A stretch of 7,476 nt of DNA from contig DKXD01000130.1 of NCBI GenBank assembly GCA_002492075.1, positions 498 through 7,973 of the forward strand, given 5' to 3'. Numbering within the stretch: the first letter of the stretch is position 1; each line of letters begins with the position of its first letter. This stretch comes from Ruminococcaceae bacterium UBA7135 (GTDB lineage: Bacteria; Bacillota; Clostridia; Oscillospirales; Ruminococcaceae). The position numbers and the translations under genes were made by a program. This document shows, in pieces, positions 1 through 7,414 of this stretch. Under the pieces are notes generated by a model. It saw only the letters and a program-made list of their open reading frames with translations, searched no databases and was not told the DNA's origin.

Positions 1-3000
1 ATCATCGGACAGGCGTGCGAGTTCGACTATTCCGGAACACAAGCGTGCAAGGCTTTGAAAAAGCTGGGCTACGAGATAGTGCTTGTAAACTCCAACCCCG
101 CGACTATAATGACCGACCCCGACGTCGCGGATATCACCTACATCGAGCCGCTGAACGTTACAAGGCTGACGCAGATAATCGAAAAGGAGCGCCCGGACGC
201 GCTGCTGCCGAATCTCGGCGGACAGAGCGGCTTGAACCTCTGCTCGGAGCTTTCCGAGGCGGGAGTGCTTGAAAAGTACGGCGTAAAGGTTATCGGCGTA
301 CAGGTGGACGCTATCGAGCGCGGAGAGGACAGAATAGAGTTCAAGCACACCATGGAGAAACTGGGCATCGAAATGCCGCGCAGCGAGGTAGCGTACTCTG
401 TTGACGAGGCGCTTGCTATCGCCGATAAGCTGCATTATCCTGTGGTTCTCCGTCCCGCCTACACAATGGGCGGCGCGGGCGGCGGACTGGTCTACAACGT
501 CGACGAGCTGAAGGTGGTCTGCGCGAGAGGTCTGCAAGCGTCGCTTGTCGGGCAGGTGCTTGTTGAGGAATCCATAGCGGGCTGGGAGGAGCTGGAGCTT
601 GAAGTAGTCCGCGACGCAGACAACAACGTGATAACCGTCTGCTTTATCGAGAACATCGACCCCATTGGCGTTCACACCGGCGACAGCTTTTGCTCCGCGC
701 CCATGCTTACGATCTCCGAGGATGTTCAGAAGAAGCTGCAAGAGTATTCGTACAGTATCGTAAAGGCTATCGAGGTCATAGGCGGCTGCAACTGTCAGTT
801 CGCGCACGATCCCGTGTCCGGGCGAATAGTCGTTATCGAGATAAACCCGCGCACCTCGCGCTCTTCGGCGCTTGCTTCAAAGGCTACCGGTTTCCCGATA
901 GCGCTTGTATCGGCGATGCTGGCTTGCGGGCTCACTTTAAGCGAGATTCCTTGCGGCAAGTATGGAACGCTTGACAAATACGTCCCCGACGGTGATTACG
1001 TTGTTATCAAATTCGCACGTTGGGCGTTCGAGAAGTTCAAGGGCGCACAGGACAAGCTTGGCACGCAGATGAGGGCGGTCGGCGAGGTAATGTCCATAGG
1101 CAAGACCTACAAGGAGGCGTTCCAGAAAGCGATACGCTCACTTGAAACGGGGCGTTACGGTCTGGGTTATGCCAAAAATTTCCACGACCTCAGCAAGGAG
1201 GAGCTTTTGTCGAAGCTTACCTATCCGTCCTCCGAGCGGCAGTTCATTATATATGAAGCTCTTCGCAAGGGAGCGACTATCGACGAGATATATGAGCTTA
1301 CAAAAATCAAGCGCTGGTTCCTGGAACAGATGACGGAGCTTATCGCCGAGGAAGAACAGCTTGCGGCGGCAAAGGGAACTATCCCCGAAAAGGACGTTCT
1401 GAAACGCGCGAAGTGCGACGGCTTCTCCGACCGCTATCTTTCCATGCTGCTTGACGTTCCCGAAGCGGATATTCGCGCAAAGCGCAAGGAATACGGCATA
1501 AACGAGGCGTGGGAGGGCGTTCACGTAAGCAGCACGGAAAACGCGGCTTACTACTACTCCACCTACAATCTCGACGAGGATAAAAGCCCCGTAAACACGG
1601 GCAAACCCAAAATAATGATACTCGGCGGCGGTCCCAACAGAATAGGGCAGGGCATAGAGTTCGATTATTGCTGCGTTCACGCGGCGCTTGCCTTGAAGTC
1701 GCTCGGTTTTGAGTCCATTATAGTAAACTGCAACCCCGAAACCGTCTCCACCGACTACGATACATCGGATAAGCTCTACTTTGAGCCGCTGACGCTTGAA
1801 GACGTTCTTGCGATACATGAGAAAGAAAAGCCGGTTGGTGTTATAGCGCAGTTTGGCGGACAAACTCCGCTCAATCTCGCCGCGGAGCTTAAGAAAAACG
1901 GCGTGAACATACTCGGCACCACGCCCGAAACGATAGACCTCGCGGAAGACCGCGACCATTTCCGCGCAATGATGGAGCGCCTTAATATCCCGATGCCGGA
2001 AAGCGGTATGGCTGTCACCGTGGACGACGCGCTTGAGATCGCGAACCGTATCGGATATCCCGTTATGGTGCGCCCCTCTTATGTTCTTGGCGGACGTGGA
2101 ATGGAGATCGTTCACGACGACGAGATGATGAGAGTTTACATGAGCGCTGCCGTTGGCGTTACTCCGGATCGTCCGATACTTATAGATCGCTTCCTTAACC
2201 ATGCCACCGAGTGTGAAGCCGACGCAATATCCGACGGCACTCACTGCTTCGTTCCCGCCGTTATGGAGCATATAGAGCTTGCGGGCGTTCACAGCGGCGA
2301 TTCCGCTTGTATTCTCCCCGCGAAGAACCTTTCCGAAAAGCACATCGCTACTATCAAGGAATACACTCAAAAAATAGCGGTGGAAATGGGCGTTGTGGGG
2401 CTTATGAATATGCAGTACGCCATAGAGGGCGACACTGTTTACGTTCTTGAAGCGAATCCGCGCGCGTCGCGTACAGTGCCGCTTGTCTCCAAGGTGTGCA
2501 GCATCAATATGGTGAAAATAGCGACCGAGATAATGACCGCGCAGTTCACAAACAGACCGTCTCCCGTCCCCGAACTTCACGATCGCGTTATCCCGCATTA
2601 CGGAGTAAAAGAAGCGGTGTTCCCGTTCAATATGTTCCAGGAGGTCGATCCCGTGCTTGGTCCCGAAATGCGCTCCACCGGCGAGGTGCTTGGCATATCG
2701 CCGAGCTTCGGGGAGGCTTACTATAAGGCTCAGGAGGCTACTCAGACCCGTCTGCCGCTTGAGGGAACGGTGCTTTTGTCCGTCTGCGACCGCGACAAGC
2801 CCGAGCTTGTTGAAGTTGCGAGAGCGTTTGACAAGCTCGGCTTTAAGATACTCTCCACGGGGAAGAGCTGCGAGATGATAAAAGAAGCGGGAATTCCCGC
2901 TGAAAAGGTTCTCAAGCTCTACGAAGGCAGACCGAACATTACCGACAAAATCGCCAACGGCGAGATACAGCTTATCATCAATACGCCAGCCGGCAAGACC

Positions 3001-3168
3001 AGCGTAAACGACGATAGCTATATCAGAAAGGCTGCGATAAAGAACCGTATTCCTTATATCACCACAATGGCTGCCGCAAAGGCGAGCGCAGAGGGAATAG
3101 CGGCTATCAAGAACAACGCGCATCTTGGTGTGAAGTCGCTTCAGGCGTTCCATGCAGAGATAAAGTAA
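1..3168 (+). CDS. carB: Carbamoyl-phosphate synthetase large subunit (5'-truncated by window edge)
   Basis: This is the large subunit of carbamoyl-phosphate synthetase. With the glutaminase subunit CarA it makes carbamoyl phosphate from bicarbonate, ammonia (from glutamine) and two ATP in the cytoplasm, feeding arginine and pyrimidine synthesis. The frame is open from base 1, where IIGQACEFDYSGTQACKA matches CarB from about residue 19. Some 18 residues are therefore missing, and the 1055 visible residues give about 1073 in total, the usual length. The TTG at 55 is an internal Leu codon, not the start. Two homologous ATP-grasp halves are visible. The first has YTMGGAGGG (460-486) and NPRTSRSSALASK. 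The second starts at GGGPNRIGQG (1624-1653) and has SYVLGGRG (2077-2100) and NPRASRTVPLVSK (2455-2493). An oligomerisation region lies between them (about 1210-1600). The C-terminal MGS-like allosteric domain (about 2760-3168) keeps the STGKS and EGRP (2923-2934) regions that bind regulatory nucleotides in the E. coli enzyme. No frameshift is seen. carA is expected upstream. Confidence 0.98.
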   Translation: MIGQACEFDYSGTQACKALKKLGYEIVLVNSNPATIMTDPDVADITYIEPLNVTRLTQIIEKERPDALLPNLGGQSGLNLCSELSEAGVLEKYGVKVIGVQVDAIERGEDRIEFKHTMEKLGIEMPRSEVAYSVDEALAIADKLHYPVVLRPAYTMGGAGGGLVYNVDELKVVCARGLQASLVGQVLVEESIAGWEELELEVVRDADNNVITVCFIENIDPIGVHTGDSFCSAPMLTISEDVQKKLQEYSYSIVKAIEVIGGCNCQFAHDPVSGRIVVIEINPRTSRSSALASKATGFPIALVSAMLACGLTLSEIPCGKYGTLDKYVPDGDYVVIKFARWAFEKFKGAQDKLGTQMRAVGEVMSIGKTYKEAFQKAIRSLETGRYGLGYAKNFHDLSKEELLSKLTYPSSERQFIIYEALRKGATIDEIYELTKIKRWFLEQMTELIAEEEQLAAAKGTIPEKDVLKRAKCDGFSDRYLSMLLDVPEADIRAKRKEYGINEAWEGVHVSSTENAAYYYSTYNLDEDKSPVNTGKPKIMILGGGPNRIGQGIEFDYCCVHAALALKSLGFESIIVNCNPETVSTDYDTSDKLYFEPLTLEDVLAIHEKEKPVGVIAQFGGQTPLNLAAELKKNGVNILGTTPETIDLAEDRDHFRAMMERLNIPMPESGMAVTVDDALEIANRIGYPVMVRPSYVLGGRGMEIVHDDEMMRVYMSAAVGVTPDRPILIDRFLNHATECEADAISDGTHCFVPAVMEHIELAGVHSGDSACILPAKNLSEKHIATIKEYTQKIAVEMGVVGLMNMQYAIEGDTVYVLEANPRASRTVPLVSKVCSINMVKIATEIMTAQFTNRPSPVPELHDRVIPHYGVKEAVFPFNMFQEVDPVLGPEMRSTGEVLGISPSFGEAYYKAQEATQTRLPLEGTVLLSVCDRDKPELVEVARAFDKLGFKILSTGKSCEMIKEAGIPAEKVLKLYEGRPNITDKIANGEIQLIINTPAGKTSVNDDSYIRKAAIKNRIPYITTMAAAKASAEGIAAIKNNAHLGVKSLQAFHAEIK

Positions 3169-3183
3169 CAAGTACATTTTTTC

Positions 3184-3217
3184 GTTCTCTCCCGCGAGGC
3201 GGGGGAGAACTTTATTT
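3184..3217 (+). terminator. Rho-independent terminator after carB
   Basis: A 12-bp inverted repeat (3184-3195 with 3199-3210) has one G:U wobble, a 3-base GAG loop and a GC-rich upper stem. It is followed directly by TTTATTT. It starts 15 bases after the carB stop and is oriented for plus-strand transcription. On the opposite strand the stem is followed by an A-run, so it should not work in that direction. It separates the pyrimidine/arginine gene from the glycosidase operon. Confidence 0.92.
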
Positions 3218-3246
3218 AATAATATGTATGACAGAAGCAAAAGCCC

Positions 3247-3275
3247 TTGACTTTTTCCAAAACCTGCATTATAAT
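3247..3275 (+). promoter_or_regulatory. Sigma-70/sigma-A type promoter of the glycosidase operon
   Basis: TTGACT at 3247-3252 (5 of 6 consensus bases) is followed after exactly 17 bases by a perfect TATAAT at 3270-3275. Transcription should start near 3282-3284, giving a 5' leader of about 38 bases before the ATG at 3321. The element lies after the carB terminator and before the GH5 gene, in an AT-rich stretch. I see no extended -10 (the TG is three bases upstream of the -10, not one). I also see no clear palindromic operator or cre-like site around it, so repressor control cannot be read from the sequence. Confidence 0.85.
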
Positions 3276-3305
3276 ATAAAGTACAGAATTGAAAAAATCA
3301 CTGAA

Positions 3306-3312
3306 AAGGAGA
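3306..3312 (+). promoter_or_regulatory. Ribosome binding site deciding the GH5 start
   Basis: AAGGAGA is placed so that GGAG ends 9 bases before the ATG at 3321. It supports that ATG over an in-frame ATG at 3228. The 3228 codon lies upstream of the promoter, lacks a Shine-Dalgarno sequence and would bury the signal peptide 31 residues inside the protein. Confidence 0.88.
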
Positions 3313-3320
3313 ATGATATT

Positions 3321-4625
3321 ATGAGAGTAAAACACGGTATAGGAAAAGCAGCCGCTGCAGTGGTATTGGCAGCCGTATTGTTGACGGGCTGCTCAAACGG
3401 AGTGAACGAGTCCGCGGGAGAAAGCGTCGGCTCTGTAAGCGAACAAAGCAGCAATACGGCTTCATCGGTAAGCTCGGTTTCTTCATCGTTATCGGCAATA
3501 TCGTCGGCAAACTCATCGGCAGCGTCTTCAACGACCTCTTCGGCGGTTTCGTCAGCTAGTACGTCCGAAAGCAAATCGGAAAGCAAACCTGAAAGCGTTG
3601 AGGAAAGTAAACCCGAAAGCAAACCTGAAAGTGTTGAGGAAAGCAAACCCGAGAGCAAGCCCGAGGAAACGTCCGTTCCCTCCCAGAGTGGCGAAACGGA
3701 TAAGAACACTCCCTATGGCAAGCATGGAGCGCTTTCCGTAAAGGGTACGGATCTTGTCGGCGCTTCGGGAGAAAAAGTGCAGCTTCGCGGAATGTCCACA
3801 CACGGCTTGGCGTGGTTTCCTCAATATGTCAACTATGACACCTTCAAATTCCTTCGTGACGATTGGAATACCAACTGCGTCCGTCTGGCAATGTACACTC
3901 ACGAGAACGGCGGCTATTGTGCCGGCGGCAATAAGGAGCAGCTGAAAACTCTTGTGAAGAACGGCGTTGATTACGCTTCGCAGCTGGGTATGTACGTCAT
4001 AGTGGATTGGCATGTTCTGAATGAGCAGAGCCCTCTTGTTTACAAGGACGAGGCAAAGAAATTCTTTGAGGAGATGTCAAAACAGTTCGCAGATAAGGAT
4101 AACGTGATCTATGAGATATGCAACGAGCCCAACAGCAGCGCTTCATGGCAGGATGTTACGACTTATGCCAACGAGATAATTCCGATAATACGCGCGAACG
4201 ATCCCAACAGCGTTATACTCGTCGGAACGCCGCAATGGAGCCAGAATATAGACCAAGCGCTTTCGGCTCCGCTGAATTTCGATAACATAATGTACACGCT
4301 TCACTTCTACGCGGCGACGCATACCGATTGGCTTCGCAACAAAATGGAAAGCTGCATAAACAGCGGACTTCCCGTGTTTGTAAGCGAGTTCGGTACCTGT
4401 GACGCTTCCGGCAACGGCGCGGTGGACGTAGGACAGTCGAACGCATGGAAGGATATTATCGAAAAGCACAATGTAAGCTATATGTGCTGGAATTTGGCTA
4501 ACAAGAACGAATCAAGCTGCATTATAGTAAGCGGATGCTCGAAGCTTTACGGCTGGAGCGACGGAGAACTCAGCACACAGGGCAAATGGATACGCGATTG
4601 GTTCAAAAGCGAGACGGAGATGTAA
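3321..4625 (+). CDS. Secreted lipoprotein endo-beta-1,4-glucanase, glycoside hydrolase family 5 (subfamily 2-like)
   Basis: This is a retaining endoglucanase predicted to cut internal beta-1,4 bonds of cellulose or mixed-linkage beta-glucan outside the cell. The 434-residue protein begins with a lipoprotein signal peptide: K4 and K9, a hydrophobic core, and lipobox L21-T-G-C24. C24 would be lipid-modified and anchor the protein to the membrane's outer face. A low-complexity tether follows (residues 25-130): Ser/Ala-rich, then SKPE repeats. The catalytic domain spans about 135-430. The predicted acid/base is E269 in YEICNEPN and the nucleophile is E356 in VSEFGTCDASGNG. Supporting active-site residues are H161, R188, D229-W-H231, H328-Y330 (YTLHFYAATH) and W390, and NKNES plus GWSDGELS near the end are typical of GH5_2. 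I see no CBM, dockerin or sortase motif. The gene has its own promoter and is followed after 20 bases by a GH3 gene. The substrate is inferred; activity on xylan or mannan cannot be excluded. Confidence 0.93.
   Translation: MRVKHGIGKAAAAVVLAAVLLTGCSNGVNESAGESVGSVSEQSSNTASSVSSVSSSLSAISSANSSAASSTTSSAVSSASTSESKSESKPESVEESKPESKPESVEESKPESKPEETSVPSQSGETDKNTPYGKHGALSVKGTDLVGASGEKVQLRGMSTHGLAWFPQYVNYDTFKFLRDDWNTNCVRLAMYTHENGGYCAGGNKEQLKTLVKNGVDYASQLGMYVIVDWHVLNEQSPLVYKDEAKKFFEEMSKQFADKDNVIYEICNEPNSSASWQDVTTYANEIIPIIRANDPNSVILVGTPQWSQNIDQALSAPLNFDNIMYTLHFYAATHTDWLRNKMESCINSGLPVFVSEFGTCDASGNGAVDVGQSNAWKDIIEKHNVSYMCWNLANKNESSCIIVSGCSKLYGWSDGELSTQGKWIRDWFKSETEM
3393..3710 (+). other. Low-complexity surface tether (Ser-rich then SKPE-rich) of the GH5 lipoprotein
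   Basis: Residues 25-130 join the lipid-anchored Cys to the catalytic domain. The first part (about 31-82) is very rich in Ser, with Ala, Thr and Val. The second part (83-116) is charged and Pro-containing. A flexible spacer of about 100 residues is a common way to hold a catalytic domain beyond the Gram-positive cell wall. No fold or catalytic residue is visible in it. Confidence 0.85.
3570..3668 (+). repeat. 36-bp tandem repeat coding SKPESKPESVEE
   Basis: There are two full 12-residue units, SKSESKPESVEE (3570-3605) and SKPESKPESVEE (3606-3641). A third, partial unit, SKPESKPEE, ends at 3668. The copies differ mainly at third codon positions (for example agc/agt, cct/ccc) and by one Ser/Pro change, so the array is not freshly duplicated. 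It lies within the tether of the GH5 lipoprotein, and the unit number may vary between strains. Confidence 0.9.
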
Positions 4626-4632
4626 TATTGGC

Positions 4633-4637
4633 GGAGG
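4633..4637 (+). promoter_or_regulatory. Ribosome binding site deciding the GH3 start
   Basis: GGAGG lies 8 bases before the ATG at 4646, in the 20-base gap after the GH5 stop. The reading frame stays open upstream into the GH5 gene as far as 4535. The strong site here and the good N-terminal match to GH3_C domains make 4646 the likely start. The GH3 mRNA is therefore translated from its own site, on what is probably a shared transcript. Confidence 0.9.
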
Positions 4638-4645
4638 ACAAGGAA

Positions 4646-7414
4646 ATGGCTAAGCTTACACTTGATTGGAACGAATATGTCACTGCGGCACGGGCTGCCG
4701 TGGCGGAGGGTGTCGTGCTGCTGGAGAACAACGGCGCTTTGCCGCTGAAAAAGAACGAGGAGCTTGCGGTGTTCGGACGTGTGCAGGAGCACTATTATAA
4801 GAGCGGAACTGGCTCGGGCGGTATGGTGAACGTTGATAAGGTGTGGAACATCACCGAGGGACTTATAGAGTGCGGTATTCCGCTGAACAAGGAGCTTCGC
4901 CGGGTGTATGCCGAATGGGAGCAGTCTCACCCGTTCGATCAGGGCGTCGGCTGGGGCGGCGAGCCGTGGTCTCAGACAGAAATGCCGCTTGATGACGCGG
5001 TATGCAAAAGAGCGGCTGAAACGTCCGCGGCGGCGCTGTGTATTATCGGCAGAACCGCCGGTGAGGAGCAGGATTCCACCGATACTGAGGGCTCTTTTCG
5101 TCTGACGGCAGCGGAGCTTGATATGCTGAAAAAGGTGCGTTCGCACTTTAAAAAGATGACCGTACTGTTGAATGTTGGCAACGTTATAGATATGTCATTC
5201 GTAAAGGAAGTTAAACCCGACGCGGTGGCATATATCTGGCAGGGCGGAATGATCGGCGGTCTTGGTACGGCAGACGTGCTTGCGGGTAAAGTCACTCCCT
5301 GCGGAAAGCTCACCGATACGATAGCAGGCGGAGTTGCCGATTATCCGTCGGCGGATCATTTCGGAAATCCCGAGCGCGAGTTCTATTGCGAGGATATTTA
5401 CGTCGGTTATCGTTATTTTGAGACGTTTTCGCCTGAAAAAGTCCTGTACCCGTTCGGTTACGGGCTGTCGTACACAAAGTTTGAGCTTAGCGCAAAAGCC
5501 GAGAATGCAAACGGCGTTTCGGTGCTTGATGTTACGGTAAAGAATGTCGGCGGCTGTTCGGGCAAGGAAGTCGTTCAGGTCTACTTCCAAGCGCCGCAGG
5601 GCATTCTCGGAAAACCACTGCGTCAGCTGTGTGCGTACAGGAAAACACGTCTGCTGGCTCCGAATGAGGAGCAGACCGTTCATTTCGAGATACCGAATAC
5701 GGATATGGCAAGCTATGACGACAGCGGCGCAACGGGAAACAGATCCTGTTATGTGCTTGAGGCGGGCAATTATATTCTGTATGTGGGAACGGACGTTCGC
5801 AGTGCCCGCGAAGAGCTTGGCTTTACGCTGACGGAAACGGTCGTTACGAAGCGATTGTCCGAAGTGTGCGCGCCTGTGCTGCCTTTTGAGCGCATAAAGC
5901 CGCTGATAGACGAGGACGGCGTAAAAACCGTAAAGGAAAACGTTCCGCTTGCTACAGTCGATATGAGAGAGCGCCGTGCGGAAAACCTCCCGCATGAGAT
6001 ACTGTATACGGGCGACAAGGGCATAAAACTCGCGGATGTCGCTGACGGAAAGCACACTATGAACGAGTTTATCGCGCAGCTTTCTGACGACGACCTGTCT
6101 TGTATCATTCGCGGAGAGGGCATGGGAAGTCCCAAGGTAACTCCCGGAACAGCTGCGGCGTTCGGCGGCGTGACAGACGCTTTAAAGGACTTTGGCATAC
6201 CTGCGGGCTGCTGCGACGACGGTCCCTCCGGAATGAGACTGGACTGCGGCACAAAGGCGTTCAGTCTGCCGAACGGCACGCTGCTTGCGTGTACGTTCAA
6301 CCCCGAATTGGCGGAGGAGCTGTATGCTATCGCGGGCGTTGAGATTGCCGCGAATAACGTTGAGTGCTTGCTGGGACCCGGAATGAATATCCACCGCCAC
6401 CCACTTAACGGAAGAAACTTTGAGTATTTCAGCGAGGACCCACTCGTTGCGGGAACTATTGCCGCCGCCGAATTGCGCGGACTTCACCGCACGGGCGTTA
6501 CGGGCACGATAAAGCATTTCGCCTGCAACAATCAGGAAACGGGTCGTCACTCAATAGACAGTGTCGTTTCCGAGAGAGCGCTGCGCGAGATATATCTTAA
6601 AGGCTTTGAGATAGCGGTTAAGGAGGGCGGCGCTGTTACTGTCATGACCACTTACGGTTCGCTGAACGGACTGTGGACAGCGGGAAATTACGATCTTTGC
6701 ACCACAATACTTCGCGGCGAATGGGGTTTCAAGGGCTTTGTGATGACCGACTGGTGGAGCAGCATAAACGATAGGGGCGAGGCTCCGCGCAAGAACAATT
6801 TTTCGGCGATGGCAAGGGCGCAGAACGACGTCTATATGGTTTGCTCGGATTCCTCAAAGAACCTTGGCAATGATAATACGCTTTCGGCGCTTGAAGCGGG
6901 CGCTCTCACGCGCGGCGAACTTCAGCGCAACGCCGCCAATATCTGCCGTATGCTTATGGGCAGCCGCGCTATGGAGCGTCTGCGCGGCACGGCTCCCCAG
7001 ATCGAGATAATAAACCGCCCGTATGAGGACGAGCTGTATGACTCCGATGACGTTACATTCTATCCGACAAAGAACGGAGAGCTGGTGATTCCTTTGGAGG
7101 GCACGGACACTTTAAAGGGAAGATCGTATTTGTTCGCGTTGGATGTAGATGTTCCGGGAAAGTATTCCGTGACGCTCGTTGCCAAATCCGATCTGAGCGA
7201 AACGGCGCAGATTCCCGTAACTATGTTTACGACGGGTTTTCCGTCGGCTGTGTTTACCTTTAACGGCACGGGCGGAGAGTGGAGCGAGATATCTCACCCC
7301 GTCAATATGTATTCGCGCTTTTTGACTTGCAGATTATATTTTGGCGGAAGCGGATTGGAGCTAAAGGAATTAAGGGTAAAGATCATTTCACGGATAGTTC
7401 CCGGAGAGGTTTGA
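4646..7414 (+). CDS. GH3 beta-glucosidase-type enzyme with inverted (C-to-N) domain order
   Basis: This is a retaining exo-glycosidase, most likely a beta-glucosidase releasing glucose from cello-oligosaccharides. It is 922 residues long with no signal peptide or membrane segment, so it is probably cytoplasmic. The domain order is permuted relative to canonical GH3. GH3_C comes first (about 13-235; VVLLENNGALPL at 23-34; predicted acid/base E140 in GRTAGEEQD). A fibronectin-III-like domain follows (about 300-385, after YPFGYGLSYTKFE). The GH3_N TIM barrel is third (about 465-775). The barrel shows DDGPSGMR (D525, R531), GPGMNIHRHPLNGRNFEYFSEDP-type residues (R590), K623-H624-F625, R634 and TDWW with predicted nucleophile D702. 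Residues 785-922 form an extra beta-rich tail. The same inverted order is known from Ruminococcus albus and Butyrivibrio fibrisolvens beta-glucosidases. The gene lies 20 bases after the GH5 endoglucanase, with no terminator or promoter visible between them. Beta-xylosidase or other GH3 specificities cannot be excluded. Confidence 0.93.
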   Translation: MAKLTLDWNEYVTAARAAVAEGVVLLENNGALPLKKNEELAVFGRVQEHYYKSGTGSGGMVNVDKVWNITEGLIECGIPLNKELRRVYAEWEQSHPFDQGVGWGGEPWSQTEMPLDDAVCKRAAETSAAALCIIGRTAGEEQDSTDTEGSFRLTAAELDMLKKVRSHFKKMTVLLNVGNVIDMSFVKEVKPDAVAYIWQGGMIGGLGTADVLAGKVTPCGKLTDTIAGGVADYPSADHFGNPEREFYCEDIYVGYRYFETFSPEKVLYPFGYGLSYTKFELSAKAENANGVSVLDVTVKNVGGCSGKEVVQVYFQAPQGILGKPLRQLCAYRKTRLLAPNEEQTVHFEIPNTDMASYDDSGATGNRSCYVLEAGNYILYVGTDVRSAREELGFTLTETVVTKRLSEVCAPVLPFERIKPLIDEDGVKTVKENVPLATVDMRERRAENLPHEILYTGDKGIKLADVADGKHTMNEFIAQLSDDDLSCIIRGEGMGSPKVTPGTAAAFGGVTDALKDFGIPAGCCDDGPSGMRLDCGTKAFSLPNGTLLACTFNPELAEELYAIAGVEIAANNVECLLGPGMNIHRHPLNGRNFEYFSEDPLVAGTIAAAELRGLHRTGVTGTIKHFACNNQETGRHSIDSVVSERALREIYLKGFEIAVKEGGAVTVMTTYGSLNGLWTAGNYDLCTTILRGEWGFKGFVMTDWWSSINDRGEAPRKNNFSAMARAQNDVYMVCSDSSKNLGNDNTLSALEAGALTRGELQRNAANICRMLMGSRAMERLRGTAPQIEIINRPYEDELYDSDDVTFYPTKNGELVIPLEGTDTLKGRSYLFALDVDVPGKYSVTLVAKSDLSETAQIPVTMFTTGFPSAVFTFNGTGGEWSEISHPVNMYSRFLTCRLYFGGSGLELKELRVKIISRIVPGEV

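Noticed and set aside
55..57. TTG as an alternative start codon of carB.
   Set aside because: The frame continues upstream to base 1 and encodes the conserved IIGQACEFDYSG segment, so the gene simply begins before the window.
1138..3240. A 700-codon open frame on the minus strand opposite carB.
   Set aside because: It lies antisense to strongly conserved carB coding sequence, its product resembles no family I know, and it runs through the carB terminator. Long antisense frames are a common by-product of codon bias in such genes.
3228..3320. In-frame upstream ATG giving a 465-residue GH5 protein.
   Set aside because: It lies upstream of the TTGACT/TATAAT promoter, has no Shine-Dalgarno sequence, and would place 31 extra residues before a well-formed lipoprotein signal peptide. 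ATG 3321 has a good ribosome binding site.
3430..3668. Repetitive DNA that could be read as a CRISPR-like or mobile-element repeat array.
   Set aside because: The repeats keep the reading frame, have no spacers, vary at third codon positions and encode a continuous Ser/SKPE linker inside the GH5 lipoprotein.
4535..4645. In-frame extension of the GH3 ORF upstream into the GH5 gene, suggesting overlapping genes.
   Set aside because: The extension is the out-of-frame reading of the conserved GH5 C-terminus. GGAGG eight bases before ATG 4646 gives a much better start, and GH3 homology begins there.
5195..6055. A 286-codon minus-strand open frame inside the GH3 gene.
   Set aside because: It is antisense to conserved GH3_C and Fn3-like coding sequence and shows no recognisable domain, signal peptide or ribosome binding site.
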